Assembly: GCA_038030265.1 (NCBI GenBank)
Contig: CM075942.1
Span: 64,670,926 to 64,734,925 of the forward strand
Direction: 5' to 3'
Length of the DNA: 64,000 nucleotides
From: Corythucha ciliata
Taxonomy: Eukaryota; Arthropoda; Insecta; Hemiptera; Tingidae
Each line of letters opens with the position of its first letter. Positions within the stretch are counted from its first letter, which is position 1. Below are positions 11,693 to 23,983 of the stretch, piece after piece. The position numbers and the translations under genes are program-made. Below the pieces are notes generated by a model. The model was not told the DNA's origin. It saw only the letters and a list, made by a program, of their open reading frames with translations, and searched no databases.

Positions 11693-14600
11693 CCTATGCG
11701 TATCGGGGCGCGGGGCGGAAATCTTCAAGAGGCCCCTAAAAGTCTCTAACTATACTAACCTCTATTGGTAACCTCTAAGGCCTTTTCCTAATTTTAGCCA
11801 AGGCCTATTCCATATATTGTAGGCAAATTACCGCTATTTCCACAACCTATCCGCTAAACAGCGCTTATGCCAAGTTTAAACCGCAAATTTCTCCATTTTA
11901 GCCGCGAATGAGTGCTTTTTGTCAACTTTAACAGCAAATTAGCGCTTTTCGTCGCAAATTAGCAACGGATTAGCGGGGTGACCCCCCCCCCGCACCTTGT
12001 AGACTTAAATATGCGCTTTTCCCCAACTTTAGAAGCAATGTAGATTTTTTATCCTGTGAATCAGTGATGTTTCTTTAACTTTCCTCGAGTTGGCGTTTTC
12101 CACAATTTTAGCTGCAAATTAGCGATTTTTTCTAGCGGTTTACTCAGTATGAGCTGAAAATTACTCAATATTCGCCGCAAAATTTCCGAAATGTTTACCA
12201 CAAATTAGCATTTTTTGTTCACCGTAACCATACACTGCCGAATAGCGATTTCGTCTCAGTTTTAGCCGCGAATTTGCGAGTTTTTCACTCATGGCCATAA
12301 ATTAGCGTTTTTTCTCAATTTTAGCCTCAAAGTTGCCCGAGGAAGCCGCGAATTTTTGACGCAAATTGTCTCAATTTTTAGCCGTGAATTAGCGCTTTTT
12401 CGTAATTTTAGCAGTGCAGTAGCTATTTCCAGCCAGTGCATTAGCGAATTTTGTTCGTTTTAGCCACGAATTGGAGTTTTCCGATATTTTTACTGGAAAT
12501 CGGCAATTCTTCCATTTTTGACAGTGAATTGGCACTTTTCGTTTCAATCTAGGCTGATAATTAACTTTTCTCTTTATTCTAGCCAGAATAATTACTGATT
12601 TTCTCCATATTAGCCGCAAATTGGTGGGTTCTTTTACATTTTGGCACCGCATTAGTAATTTTTTTTCAATTTTAAGTATGTAGTAGAATAGGGCTTCATC
12701 TCAGTTCTAGCCGTGAATCAGTGTTTTTTCTTTAATTTGCCGTTTATCTCAATTTTAGCCACAAAGTTGTCGTCAGAAGGTGGAATTAGAAATTCCAACA
12801 CACTTTATCCGCGATTATTTTCCTCAATTTTAGCCGCGAATTCGCGTTTATTTCCACTTTAGCTGCTTTGTAGCGTTTCTCACCAGTAAATTCGCGAATT
12901 ACCTTAATTTTAGCCACGACTTGGTGATTTCCTCAATTTTTATCCGGGAATAACACTTTTTCCCAATTTGTGCTGAAAACGAGAGTATTTATTCATTTAT
13001 GACAGGATAATTATAGTAAATTTTTTAATATTATCTGCGTTTTTTTTTTTGTTTTTTTTTTACACTTCAGTCCCACGTTGGCATGTTGGATGGGGCCCCT
13101 GAAAAGTTTAAAGATGAAAAAATCTGGCTTTTCAAGTAGAAAGAATGGCTAAAATCGCTTGTACAATTGAGATAAACGCTGATTCGCGGCTGAAATTGAG
13201 AAAAATTTCTATAAAAGCGGTTGTTAATATTGAGAAAAAGTGCTAATTCCCAGCTGAAATTGAGAAAACGCGTATTTTTAAAAAATTAAAATTCATTTGC
13301 CGACTAGTTTCTTCGACTATAGTAAATTCGCAATGCAATGAGACAAACGGCAATTCGATGGGTAGAATACGAGAGAAAAATTAGTTAAGAAACGTGAACT
13401 TGTGGAAAGAATTTACAAAAAGTGCTAATTCTCAGCTAAAATTGAAGGGGAAAAACGCTAAAATTGAGAAAAATGCCTGAAATTTTGCAAAACTAGTTCT
13501 TTCGGGCAAAATAAGAGAAAAAAGCTAATTCTCGGCTAGAATTGTGATTAATCGCAACAACATACGGCTTTAAAACTTAAGAAATATCCCTAGTTCACAG
13601 CTGACATTGAGACAACGCAAAATCATGAATTCTTGGGGCAAACTCGGGAATGAAATTGGAGAAAAGCCCTTTATCACGCGGCTAAAACTGAGAAAAGCGC
13701 TAATTCAAGGAAAAAAGCGAATTCGCGTCTTAAAAATGAAGAAACAAGCTATAATTCATAGCTAAAATTGTGATAAAGTGCTACAATTTAGCAGCTATAA
13801 AAATTGAGGGAATTCACAGCTCTGGGGAGAAACGCCAACTCATGGATTCTCGGGGCAACATTAGGACTGAAATTGAGAAAAAGCGTTAATTCACTAGTGA
13901 AATAGACAAAAACGCGAATTCGCGTCAAAAAGTGGAGGAAAACGATAGTTCGCGTAGCTAAGGAATGAAAAATAACGATTTTACGGATAAAATCTAGAAA
14001 AAGCGCAGAAAATCACAGCTAAAATTGCGAAAATGTGCTAATTCACTGCTAGAATTGAGGAAAAAACGCTAATTCAAAGTTTGAAAATAAGAAAACGCCA
14101 ACTCGCCGATTCTTGGGGCAACTCCGAGGCTGACACTGAGAAAAAGCGCTAATTCACGCGGCTAAAACTGAGAAAAACGCTAATTCACGGATAAAAAAAT
14201 GAACAACGCGAATTTGAGTCTAAAAATAGAGAAAGACGCTATTCACGGCTAAAATTGTGATAAAGTGTTACAATTTGGCAGCTTTAAAAATTGAGAAAAA
14301 ACGCAAATTCACAACTAAAATTGAGATTACGCCAGCTCAAGGATTCTCGGGGCTGAGGCTGACATTGAGAAAAAGCACTGATTCGAGGAGTGAAACAGAG
14401 AAAGACGCGAATTCGCGTCTAAAAATGGAGGAAAACTCTAATTCCCAGCTAAGGTACCCAGGTAAAGGTAGAAAAAGCGCTATAATTCGCAGCCAAAATT
14501 AAGAAATGTGCTCATTCGCAGCTAAAATTGAGGGTAAAAGGCGAATTCACAGCTGAAATTGAGAGAACACCAACTCGCGGATTCCTGAGGCAACTTGGGG

Positions 14601-15202
14601 AATAAAATTGAGAAAAAGCGCTAGTTCAAGCGGCTAAAACAAGAAAAAGTGCTAATTCACGGGTAACAAATACAGAAAAACACGAATTGGCGTTTAAAAT
14701 GGAAAAAAGCGCCAATTCGCGGCTTAAATTTAGAAAACTTGCTAATTTGCGGATACAATTGCGAAAGAGCACTCAAACGCTACCTTATTTGCAGATTCCT
14801 GAGGCAACTTCACGGCTAAGAGCTTATTAAAAGCGCCGATTCGCGTCTAAAAATGAGAAAATGAGCGAATCAGCTAATTCGCGGATAAAATTGAGGAAAG
14901 AGTTATAATTCGCAGTATTACAGCTATTAAAATAAAGAATTGAGAAAAAACGCTCATTCGCAGTTAAAATTGAGAAAACGCACGTATACGGTTTTCGGAG
15001 GCAGTTTCGTAGCTAAAATTGAGAAAAATATGTACTTCAACGCTACTGAAAAGTATTTCTAGTTTAATTAGAGACTAAAGGGCCTCCTTAAGATTTCCGC
15101 CCCGGGCCCCGATAGGTGTTGTTCCACCACCGCTCGAGGGCCCCGCTTGACAGAGGGCCCGGGGCGGTCCGCCCCCCTCGCCCCTACCACGGTACGCTAG
15201 TG
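11693..15202. mobile_element. Large candidate hAT element filled by two opposed family A arrays
   Basis: The left end CACTGGCGGACC is followed by TATGCGTATCGGGGCG. The right end inverted reads CACTAGCGTACC, with ATCGGGGCCCGGGGCGGAAA further in. Between about 11780 and 13070 the family A units run forward; after GGGGCCCCTGAAAAG at about 13093 they run inverted to 15060. The flanking octamers (gagggagc, gcagtgag) do not match, so either the ends belong to two insertions or the duplication has decayed. No open frame above 90 codons is credible: those at 12389-12652 and 14257-14502 are repeats. Confidence 0.5.
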
Positions 15203-17459
15203 GCAGTGAGCCATAATTTAACGCTACTTGGTGTTGATTTCATCCAATTTGTCATAAATTAGGCACTGAAATCTCCAGGTTTTCTATACACTTGTGTATC
15301 ACTAGCGAATAAATGAAAGTATCTACTATTCATTAACGTTGTTTTTCACTGTAATTTTCCATCTTAAAAGTCTTTAATACATGAGAGGGGGGATTACTGT
15401 TCATCAGGGGGGGGGGGATAGACACCGCTGATTATTACACTACTCATAACTGCGTATTGGGGTTTTTTTCTGAATAAATAAAGCTGTCTCTTGAAATGGT
15501 TATCGCTGTTCATTTCTCCCATCGAAATCTCATGAACTTCCCCCTGTTTGAAGAAAGCCAACTAAGCACTCTGCCGACTCCCAGACACTTGAATCGCTCG
15601 TTTCGGCTTTACAGACTGTCTTCTTCTCTCATTCAGTCCTTATCGTGAACATCTAAATAAGACATTTCTCATTTCAGGAAGTATACTTATGGAGGAGAGA
15701 GAGAGAGTGAGAGAGGTCAGGGCGCAAACTTGAATAAATTCCAAATGTGAAAAAAGCTCGCACCCTAGCCCCTACAGATGTTAAAAATTAAAAATACGCT
15801 TTGAGAAACGAGTGCGATAAGTATAGCAAGGCTCAAAAAAGTCCCACGCAATTCTCAGGGATTTTTCATCATTCCAAAAAAAAAAAATTGATTAGTTCAG
15901 TACGCGGAAAATAGAGAGGGGTAGAAAGGACTAATGACAAATACAAGCGGTGGTAATCACCGTATAACTCATCGCGTATTAGTAGACAAGCTTTGCAGAG
16001 AAGTCAGAAATTCAGGCCTGTTTGAAAGTTTCTTTAAAATGGTGCTAGCAGCAAAGTGCAATTTTGTTTTGACTTCAGAGTTGCCTGGTGTTAGTCTTTT
16101 GAAGGGACGTGGAAAGGCAGGAGCCTTCGCCTCTGGTGGAGAAGAGATTGCGTGATGAAGCGCACGAGGTAATAAAAAGTAAGGGGCGCTCTTTTTGCAG
16201 ACGCAACATTACTTCTAAATATTTTTCCTCGCTGGATATTCTTCGAACGAGAAGAAAAAAAAGTGAAACAGTTGGAACTCTTTTCACCTCTCCCGTACTC
16301 GAATTAATTAATTGCCTGATTCATTTCCTGAATCCTATAATACACCCTTCCTCGTCTCTCTTCGAACACTTTCGTAGCACAAATGAAGCGTGGGACTATC
16401 GGACCATTCATGCTCATTTTCGTCCAGATGTTTCGTAGTTGAACGGCATTTCGCAGTTAAGTATGAAAACAATAGCTCGAGAGAGCTCTCGCGTCCCACA
16501 ATTAAAAGAAATTTAAAAAGGTTAGACCGCCTTCTCGTCAACAAGTGCTGGAATATCTCAGGTGTCCATTTTTAAGATGGTGGAATGCACGGCTCGAATA
16601 AAATTAGCTCATTCCCAAAATATTCGAGCCGTATAAACTACAAAAGGGGGGAAGGGGGGATCAAAAAATCAAAATAGGGAAAGTTGGCTGGAGAAAGGTA
16701 AAACGAAAAAACTGTGGGAATCACAATAAAAAGGAATCCAAAAAAGGGATTTTATGGCTACTTCATCTCCACAGTCAAAATTTCGCCCACAAGCCACAGC
16801 GATGAATTACTACATATTAATATTGTTTTACTTCCATGTTTCATCCGTAGGGAAAAGAAGTATTTTTATTCTTGTTTCACTGTCTTTACATGGGAGCAAA
16901 GATTTTACGAAAGAGTAAATTAACAAATTGTGATAAGTGCGGGGAGCCAGTAACAGGGGAGCAAGTTTCTCCCTTCTCTCTTTGTCGAAGTTTCTTTTCT
17001 GAACTTCATGTTTAATATTTTTTTTGTCCAGAAGGCAGGAGAGATGATGATTTTGAACTTTTTACTGGCCAAAATGCTGAGGGTTTTTTTTTTGTTTTTT
17101 TTGCGACGTTTTATCACCACATGGAAGACGTTATTAGGACGTCGCCAACGCCTAGCAAAAAAATACGCGCAGGATTTTGGTCAATAAAAAGTTCAAAATT
17201 CAAGTTTCAAGAGTCACGGATCACTTTTTTATTAGTATTTAAGCGCCATGGGTGGCTCGTCCACATGTCCTCACACTAATGAAAATAATAAAAAGGAAAA
17301 GGTCGAATTTACAAGAAATAACGCCTCCAGAACGTGCCAAGGACACATTTTTCTTGTGCCTGAGACGAAGTTCGATAAAACTTGCGAAATTGAGGTTTAC
17401 TTTTCATCTTAAACACATGTGAAGCCAAAATAAATATCAAGAACAAGAAGAAAAAAAAA
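15203..17459. other. Low-repeat island, no identified gene
   Basis: AT-rich sequence with a G-run at about 15406-15418 and a GA-microsatellite near 15695-15712. Overlapping ORFs on both strands at 16.0-16.6 kb (up to 109 codons) have no domain or motif I recognise and no obvious splice or start context. The region stands out only because it lacks the degenerate arrays around it. Confidence 0.3.
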
Positions 17460-17588
17460 ATGGAGCCCGAAGAAAGCGACCCGCCCATTGTCAAGTACGT
17501 TGCTACAGCCTACGGTTTCGTTATTTTGTGGTCGGTGTTAATAACATACTTGGATTACAATTACATTCTCGCGTACATAGGTAGGTAG
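17460..17588 (+). CDS. Possible small protein or first exon with a membrane segment
   Basis: ATG at 17460 follows an A-run (AAAAAAATGG, acceptable Kozak context) and encodes 42 residues: an acidic start (MEPEESDPP), then a hydrophobic stretch of about 20 residues (VATAYGFVILWSVLITYL) and a tyrosine-rich tail. The stop overlaps a good 5' splice site (ATAG|GTAGGT at about 17578), so this may be the first exon of a membrane protein. I do not recognise the family. Codon composition looks more protein-like than the surroundings, but the length is short enough to be chance. Confidence 0.3.
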   Translation: MEPEESDPPIVKYVATAYGFVILWSVLITYLDYNYILAYIGR

Positions 17589-19396
17589 AGATTAATATTA
17601 CAGAGCTTGCCATTGGCAGTAGTAACGAATTAATCTCAGCAGCCGCTTAATCCTTGTGTCTCAGCCTCCGCTGACTAGCTTCAGGTCTCATTAATAAGCA
17701 AAAGTCACCGAGTTGAATCGACGAGCATCAGAACTTAATAATTGTAATTGCCAGCGCACAACTGATTCGCCGGACGGAAATCAGTGAACAAAGACTATAC
17801 GAGTCCATCACTGACAATTATTGGTGCCTCAAACCTTCGAAGAATGTGTTTTGTTGGAAAAAATATTAAAATTTATAAATATACGACGCTTTGTTACAGT
17901 TTTGTTTCTGGGAAATTTATTTTAACACGTCAACATGGGACATCCTTGTGATTTCAAACCACACACAGACACAGGCGCGTGTCGCTGATTTAAGTCTCCT
18001 GATGGTCACAACTCCCTGTGCAACTGGATCTATAGCTAAGGCGACTTTCCCATAATGTTTAAGAAGTCGAACGTTGAAAAACAGTGCAGTTAAAAATGCT
18101 TGCGACGAATTCAAAACATTTTTAAAAATATTTTGTGAGTCTGGCTCACTAATAGTGAATTCCACCACCGGGAGTTTGGTTGGAATTACAAAATGGGGGG
18201 GTCGATCGGACGACCCGAAGATGAGGGTTGAAGATGCAAGAAATTAAACGGTCGCCACCTGTTGTTTGCATTGGGTAAGGTGAGAATTTTGCAATACTGA
18301 AGGCAATGTTGCTTTGAGAGAAGTGAAAGCAATGTTGCCTGGGCTGCAGAGTGTTTCAGTGTTTCAAGAATGCCATTTGTTAGCAATACTGGAATCGATG
18401 CAATAAAATAACCGCGGGGATTCCTTTCAGTTTTGTTTTAAAAATCTCAATAGCTAGAGCTATGTTTAGAAATTCTTTGTTAAAATGAGAGTTTTCGACT
18501 GCAGCAGCAGAGCTCATTATTGTCCCTCTAAGCGCCCACATGGGGCAAGAATATCTCGTTGTCGACGTTGAATTGGCCCTTTCGACGCCTAAAAAAAAAC
18601 ACCTATCGCTCGTGCCAGCGTATTTTTTCTCGGGGGTGAGACGTCTCCCGCGTTGGCTCCAAATATGAAAGGCCCCATAGAGTTCTATTTATTTCTACTG
18701 GAACAGCCCGACGCCGCACCTGGGCGACTTTTTTTTTCCTAATGTGCAAAGGACCTTAGGCTAGTCCCGGGATTCCGGTCCAAGAACACGGATGGACCTA
18801 AATTACACCCACTTTTACGCCCAAGGACAACGTTTAAACTTCGACTTCATTGCCCAACCCAACTGAGAAATGCTGGTGAGCGTAATTGTGGCGTGCAGCC
18901 CTTCCTTGCCTCCCCACGCATCTTACTGAGCGTTTCTCGTGGGCTTATCGCTGATTCAGGTCACTGGCAACTCATTTTTCAGTTGACGCCCTACGACTAG
19001 ACGAAATAATCGTTTTTCGAGGGATTCTCTTTTGTTTTTACAAACCGCACTCACCGAACAAGAAAGCTCAACTGTGAAAAATAAATTCCTTCTTGCAAAA
19101 AACAAAATGGAAACTCTCGGGTTTCCCATGACAGCAGAGAAGGCAATGTTGTGATCGAATCGAATCGTTTAAAAAAAAATACGAAAAGGCAACATTACCT
19201 TTAAAAATGGCGCCCAAAGCAATACTGCGAATTTCAAGAATTCGACTAGGCAATGTTGCTTCCTCAAAAAAGCAATAATGCAATCGAAACTAGTGTTGCC
19301 AAGGCGTTTTACCACGTTACTCGTTGGATTCAGCTCAGCAAAGCAAATTGTGATCTTCGTGTGTAGCTTTTTCTCTTCGACTTGGTTGAGATCAAC
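17589..19396. other. Island with dispersed GCAATGTTGC motifs; no gene
   Basis: At 18288-18380 and 19130-19310 the motif GGCAATGTTGC and its variants (GCAATACTG, GCAACATTACC) recur about ten times in both orientations. This resembles the interior of another short-period degenerate element. ORFs at 17917-18168 and 19068-19577 have no recognisable domain. Confidence 0.35.
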
Positions 19397-20529
19397 CAGT
19401 GGCGGCTTTAAGGGGAAAGGGGGGGGGGCGAGCCGGGCAACCACCCAGGGGCGCCGTGTCCTTAGGGGCGCGTCTAGCAAAATGAGGAGGGGGGAGGGAA
19501 GGTGGACGAGAAAAAATGTCCTAAGAAGCGCTTTTGATTTACGAATATTTCAAAACTATAAAATCGCCGAAAATTGAAGTTTTTTTTCCAATTTTAGCCG
19601 CGAATTACAGAGCTTTTTCTCTACACTTTGTCCGCGAATAGGTGATTTTCCTCAATGTTAGCTGCGAAGTAGCGTTTTTATCCCATTTTAGCGATTTTTC
19701 TCAATTTTTGCCGTGAACTGCATATTTCCTCGATTTTTGCAGCAAATTAGCGATTTTTTACCTTTGAGCTGCAAGTACAGCGTTTTTCGTTAATTTCAGC
19801 CGCGCTAATTAATCAGTAACTTTTCTCAATATTGGCCGCAAATTAGCAGTGTACGAACTATTTTTGCCCCGCATTTACATTTTTTTTTTTTTTTTTCAAC
19901 TTTTAGCAAAATGGACATGCGCTTTTTTTCAGCTTCAGGCCCGAAGTTGCTCTCAAAAGCAACAGATTATTGCCTTTTGCTAAATTTTAGCCCCGAGTCA
20001 GCGTTATTACTAAATTTTAGTCGTGAATAGGCATTTTTCTCTAATATAGCCGTGAATTAGCCGATTTTTTTCATTTGAATTCGCGAATGAACGTTTTTTC
20101 TATACTTTATCCGCAAATTATCGGATTTTTTACAATTTTAGTTGCGAATTAGTTATCTATTCTAGTATTCTTTTCAATCAAGTCGGCGAAATAGGATTGT
20201 TCCAAGTTTAGCCGCTAAGTAGCGCTTTTTGTCAATTTCATTAGCGAATTAGCTACTTTTCTCAATTGTTGTCGTGGATTAGTGTATGTCCCAATTTTAG
20301 CAGCTTATTAGCGATTCTTCTCAATTTCAGTCGTGAATTAGCATTTTTCGAAAATTAGCCGTGAATTAGTAGCTTTTCACTTTTTTATCCGCGAATGGGC
20401 GATTTTTGGCAATTTCAGTTGCGAATTTGTCATTTGTCTCAATTTTAGCCTCGAATTAGCGTGTTTTTTTCTATCATATAGCCTTAGCGGGTTTTCTTGC
20501 CTTTTAGTGCTTGCAGAAAAGCAAAAACT
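19397..20529 (+). mobile_element. hAT-type left terminus followed by family A array
   Basis: CAGTGGCGGCTTTAAGGGG starts at 19397 and a G-run follows within 25 bp. Family A units in forward orientation (TTTTAGCCGCGAATTA, TTTTTCTC) fill 19570-20510. The preceding octamer is agatcaac; no downstream copy beside a right end was found, so the element is probably broken by the later insertions at 20530 and 20880. Confidence 0.5.
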
Positions 20530-20669
20530 AGGGCATTATTCTCCAACAAAAAAGCAATATGTTTTTCATAGCAAATGTGTCTATATCATTCATTTGTTTG
20601 AAGAAAATGAATTAAATAGACATATTGCTATGAAAAACATATTGCTTTTTTGTTAGAGAATAGGCCCCC
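20530..20669. mobile_element. Palindromic MITE (copy 1)
   Basis: Almost the whole 140 bp is one inverted repeat: TTCTCCAACAAAAAAGCAATA at the left pairs with TATTGCTTTTTTGTTAGAGAA at the right, and the arms continue into a centre around GAAAATGAATTAAATAGAC. Terminal bases are GGGCATTATTCTC and GAGAATAGGCCC. The same element occurs at 25657-25797. It is inserted in a family A array. The target duplication is unclear. Confidence 0.7.
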
Positions 20670-20880
20670 TGGGCCACGTCTCAATTTTACCAACAGAAAA
20701 TTAGCGTTTTTTCATTTTAGGCATAAAGTGGAATTTGTACACTAGAATCAGCGATTTTTTCTCAATTTCGGTCTGGATGTTTCATCGAGATACCGCGAAT
20801 GAAGGCTTTTGAACAGTTTTGGCCACGAATACTAGCGATTTTTCCCAACTTTTTGCAGCGTTGGCTCTTGCCTGCAAGAA
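20670..20880 (+). repeat. Family A array continued
   Basis: Short forward-orientation family A remainder between the MITE and the 3' end of the LINE below, showing that both inserted into one pre-existing array. Confidence 0.5.
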
Positions 20881-22085
20881 TAGCATAGCACGCCTTCTTG
20901 CCTTTATCCCTCTCTGCGGAACTCCTTAAGATGTGGCCAGTACCTAGACCTTTTTGCAGGCCTTTACCTGGCCTGTACCCCATCTTTGGCCCGGATACCG
21001 CAACAGAGTCGGTCCCATCGCTCAGCTCAACCCGTTAGCCACGGCTGCTGGCCAGCCAGCCGTGCCCGAGAGAGACCACGCGGAGGTGGGTCCTTTGAGC
21101 TGAGGATGCTGGCTTCCGCCATGGACCGAAACCGGACAGGGAAGAGAACCCTGCCCGGGTTGCCCGAGTAGGGAACCCTACTCAAGCATGGCCGGTCCCA
21201 GCCCTCTTCGCTCCAGCCAGGAGCGGGAGAAGGCCAGGAGGCGGCCATACGCCCGCCGGTCTCGGACAAGAGCCGCGTCTCCCGGCGGGCCTCCACTCCC
21301 CCATGTCGCCCGCCGCAGATCCTCGTGGAGGCTGCAGCGACGAAGCACATGGTCGGCGGTCTCCTCCTCGACACCACAAGGGCATGTTGGAGAGTCCCGC
21401 CGCCGGAAGAACCACAACTTGGCGTTAAACGAGCCGTGTCCAGTCAGGATTTGCATGGCAGCGTGCTCAAGGGTGAACCACTTGGCCGCTGCCAGTCTCG
21501 TCCGAACGTCGGGCACGAACCCGAATGTACGCCTACCCGTTGAACTGTAAGTCCAACGCGCCTGCCAAGCCTCAACGACTAGGTCGTCAAGGAGGCGGAG
21601 GCCCCATGCGGCCCCCCACTCCTCGGCCAAGAGACCGAGGCGCTCTGCCCAATCTTCACGGCACCGTACCCGGTCCAAGTTTCCCTGAACCAGGCGGCGC
21701 CCGTGAACCCATGCGTCGAGCAGGAGGTCCGCAGGAGGTATCCCCGCCAGCACCTGAAGCGCGTCGGAACTGACAGTCCGGTACGCCATGGTCACCCTTA
21801 CCAAGGCCTGCCGCTGCAAGCTGAGGACCTTCGCCCTCTGAGCTTTCGTGGGCCGGTGCCACCACCACGTTGCACCGTACAGCAGGGTAGGTATGAATAC
21901 CGCCCTGAAGTAACGAGCTCGGCAGTGGAAGTTCGTGCCCCATACGTTGCCCCCCACCGACCTAAAGAGGGCAAAGGTCCTCTCCAGCTTCCCCGCAACC
22001 GCCTCTAGCTGCGGGGTCGCTGTCCTCCCCGGGTTAATCTCGACCCCTAGGTAGCGGCCCTGCCGTATTTCGTCTTTATCCGCTT
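20880..22085 (-). mobile_element. 5'-truncated non-LTR retrotransposon, R1-like
   Basis: A GC-rich block unlike its AT-rich surroundings. It holds the C-terminal part of a LINE ORF2 on the minus strand (21178 to about 22085) and about 300 bp of 3' UTR down to about 20880. It lacks the endonuclease and catalytic RT motifs. It interrupts a family A array, whose units continue on both sides (20670-20860 and about 22140-22220). Confidence 0.75.
21178..22085 (-). pseudogene. LINE ORF2 C-terminal fragment (R1 clade-like)
   Basis: The open frame reads from about 22085 without an ATG until 21957 and stops at 21178. It begins with the RT thumb-side motif GRYLGVEINPG. It continues through the LLYGATWWW segment and AYRTVSSDALQVLAGIPP, which is typical of R1/TRAS-like elements, and ends with a zinc-knuckle-like C-P-C...H...C (residues 192-208 of the ATG-started 259-aa part). 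The upstream two thirds of ORF2 (apurinic endonuclease, RT YxDD) are missing, as expected for target-primed reverse transcription that stopped early. R1-type elements are established in arthropods; the clade call is from motif memory only. Confidence 0.75.
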
Positions 22086-23983
22086 ACGGACCTAAAAACT
22101 AAAAACAAAAAAAAAACTGGGGAGCAGCGTATTCTCTCTATTTCAGCCGCGAAGTAACCCCTAGAAGGCCGCCTTTTCTCTCAATTTGAGCCTTCAGAAT
22201 AGAGTTTTTGTGGGCTAAATAGATTATTCAGCTACACTCTTTGCTGATCACCTGCAAGCACTCCATCCTGGGTCGGATGGATTGAAAATCGTTGAAAGGA
22301 GCCATTATCGCTGTCCAACTGCATGCCAAAAACTCGTTTTCACGTATCTACAAACAGCTCCTTTATATCCACATTTTTAGACCCGCGTAGGGAGTCTGGG
22401 GCGATCCGGCCCCTCGCCCCTATCTCGATACGCTACTCATTCTCGGGCAGAAGTGAGAAAAAGCGCTACTTGGCGGCTCAAGTTTCCTGAAGTGAGAAAA
22501 ATGGCTCATTAGCATTTTCGGTTATGCTTCTACATGACGTTTTTGTGCGTCCAGGTACGCACTATCACCAGTGCAAGTGTGTCACATTCCTCCTGAATCA
22601 CCCTGTATACATATATGTATATCGAGCCGATATTTTCCCAGTGCCCCGGGCCGGTCAAATCTGTATCCGCCCCTGCAAAGCGCTGTTATTTCCTAGTAAT
22701 TTAATTCGTTCCTACCCAAATAATTGTGTGCTGCTCCGTAAACACAGGTCATTTATTTGGCTGACAACTTTTAAAAAAAAGTAAATTAAATGTTCTTACC
22801 GTTCTATTTTTACTTGCGGTGGTTAGATCTCCACTTATTAATCCCAATCGGACTCGAGTATATTTTTTCATAAACACGCGCCACACCACATAGGCCATTT
22901 TTGACAATGTGCTGCTAAACAACGAGCTAAAAAAAAATATATAAAACAATAAAGCGCGCCACTCACTCAAGAAAGAACCGAACAGGAACTCGTTGGCTAA
23001 CTGAATGAAACTTACGCACGCACAACAAAAAAAGAAAAAAACAGCGGCCGGTGCTCGCGTTTACTGCCTCCTGAAGGGGAGGCAACAGGTTGAAATAGCG
23101 CAACGCGATTGGGAGGACTTTTGGGGGCATCAATAAGCTGTGCTGGATAAAAAATATATTCCTAATTAAAAAGTGATTATTTACTTTATTTTAACCAACC
23201 CGCTAACATAAATTGTTGTTAATTAATCCCTTATTCATATTTATTAGTTTTTTATAATATTATTGTGTACTATGAAGCCTATATGAGTTCTATATGAGCC
23301 AGTGGCTACTTTCCAAGTAAGTAGGTACCTACGTTATTATAGAATCACAATCCATCCGCCCGGCGCCGGCGGGGCGTTGAAAGTTCGAAAAAAATCAGGT
23401 TTTCAGACCTAATTTGGTCGTAATATCAGAACAGCCCAAAACGAAGGGGTTGAAATTAACGTCCGAAGTCCTTGAAAAATCGCTTTAACAATAAAGGCCC
23501 CTCAAGCGAGTGTCTTCAAAACTGACACGGATCACCAGCGAAGCTCACGAACGAAACCGATCGACGTGGTTTTAGGATCTAGGCGTATAAATAACTTAAA
23601 AATGTATACCGTCCATTCATTATTGCACGGTTTATAGTCTTTAGTCGCCTGATTTGAATGAATTTTGTGGAATTGATTGATGAAAGCAGATGATTATTAT
23701 TAAATTGAGTCATAAATGAGTGATTTTCTTTCAAACTAGCTATACTATTAAAAAGTATGCCGCAGCCGGAAATTGCTTAGCTCAGTAATGTGGGAAATAG
23801 TGATTTTAGTGCACGATTACTTTGAGCTGACGTTACGAATAATATTTTTAACAAGAAATGAGGTGAGTTGGTGCGGTCTCCTTGACCCCGCCCCCCACTT
23901 TCCCTCATCATAACTTAAACAAGCGTTTTTTTTTTTTTTTTCTTTTCTACAACAGTGGTTCTGAACCCCTAGGATATGGACAG
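22086..23983. other. Array remnants, a terminus at ~22436, then AT-rich DNA without a gene
   Basis: At 22140-22230 and 22450-22510 there are single family A units. The segment 22390-22436, inverted, reads GAGTAGCGTATCGAGATAGG and then GGGGCGATCC-like sequence, resembling other hAT ends. From 22520 to 23980 no gene is recognised; ORFs are under 90 codons without domains. Confidence 0.35.

Noticed and set aside
11364..14502. ORFs such as 11364-11564, 12389-12652 and 14257-14502 as proteins
   Set aside because: Their peptides are translations of the ~30-bp units with repeating residues, have no domains, and are broken in other copies.
11693..15202. A confident single hAT element with a target duplication
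   Set aside because: The ends are related but the flanking octamers differ, so it is listed only as a candidate.
21027..22008. Several plus- and minus-strand ORFs over the GC-rich 21-22 kb block
   Set aside because: They are shadows of the minus-strand LINE ORF2, which alone has recognisable motifs. High GC leaves few stop codons in the other frames.
20880..22085. The GC-rich block as bacterial transfer or contamination
   Set aside because: Its protein matches R1-like retrotransposons, and family A array units continue on both sides, so it is an ordinary insertion with distinct composition.
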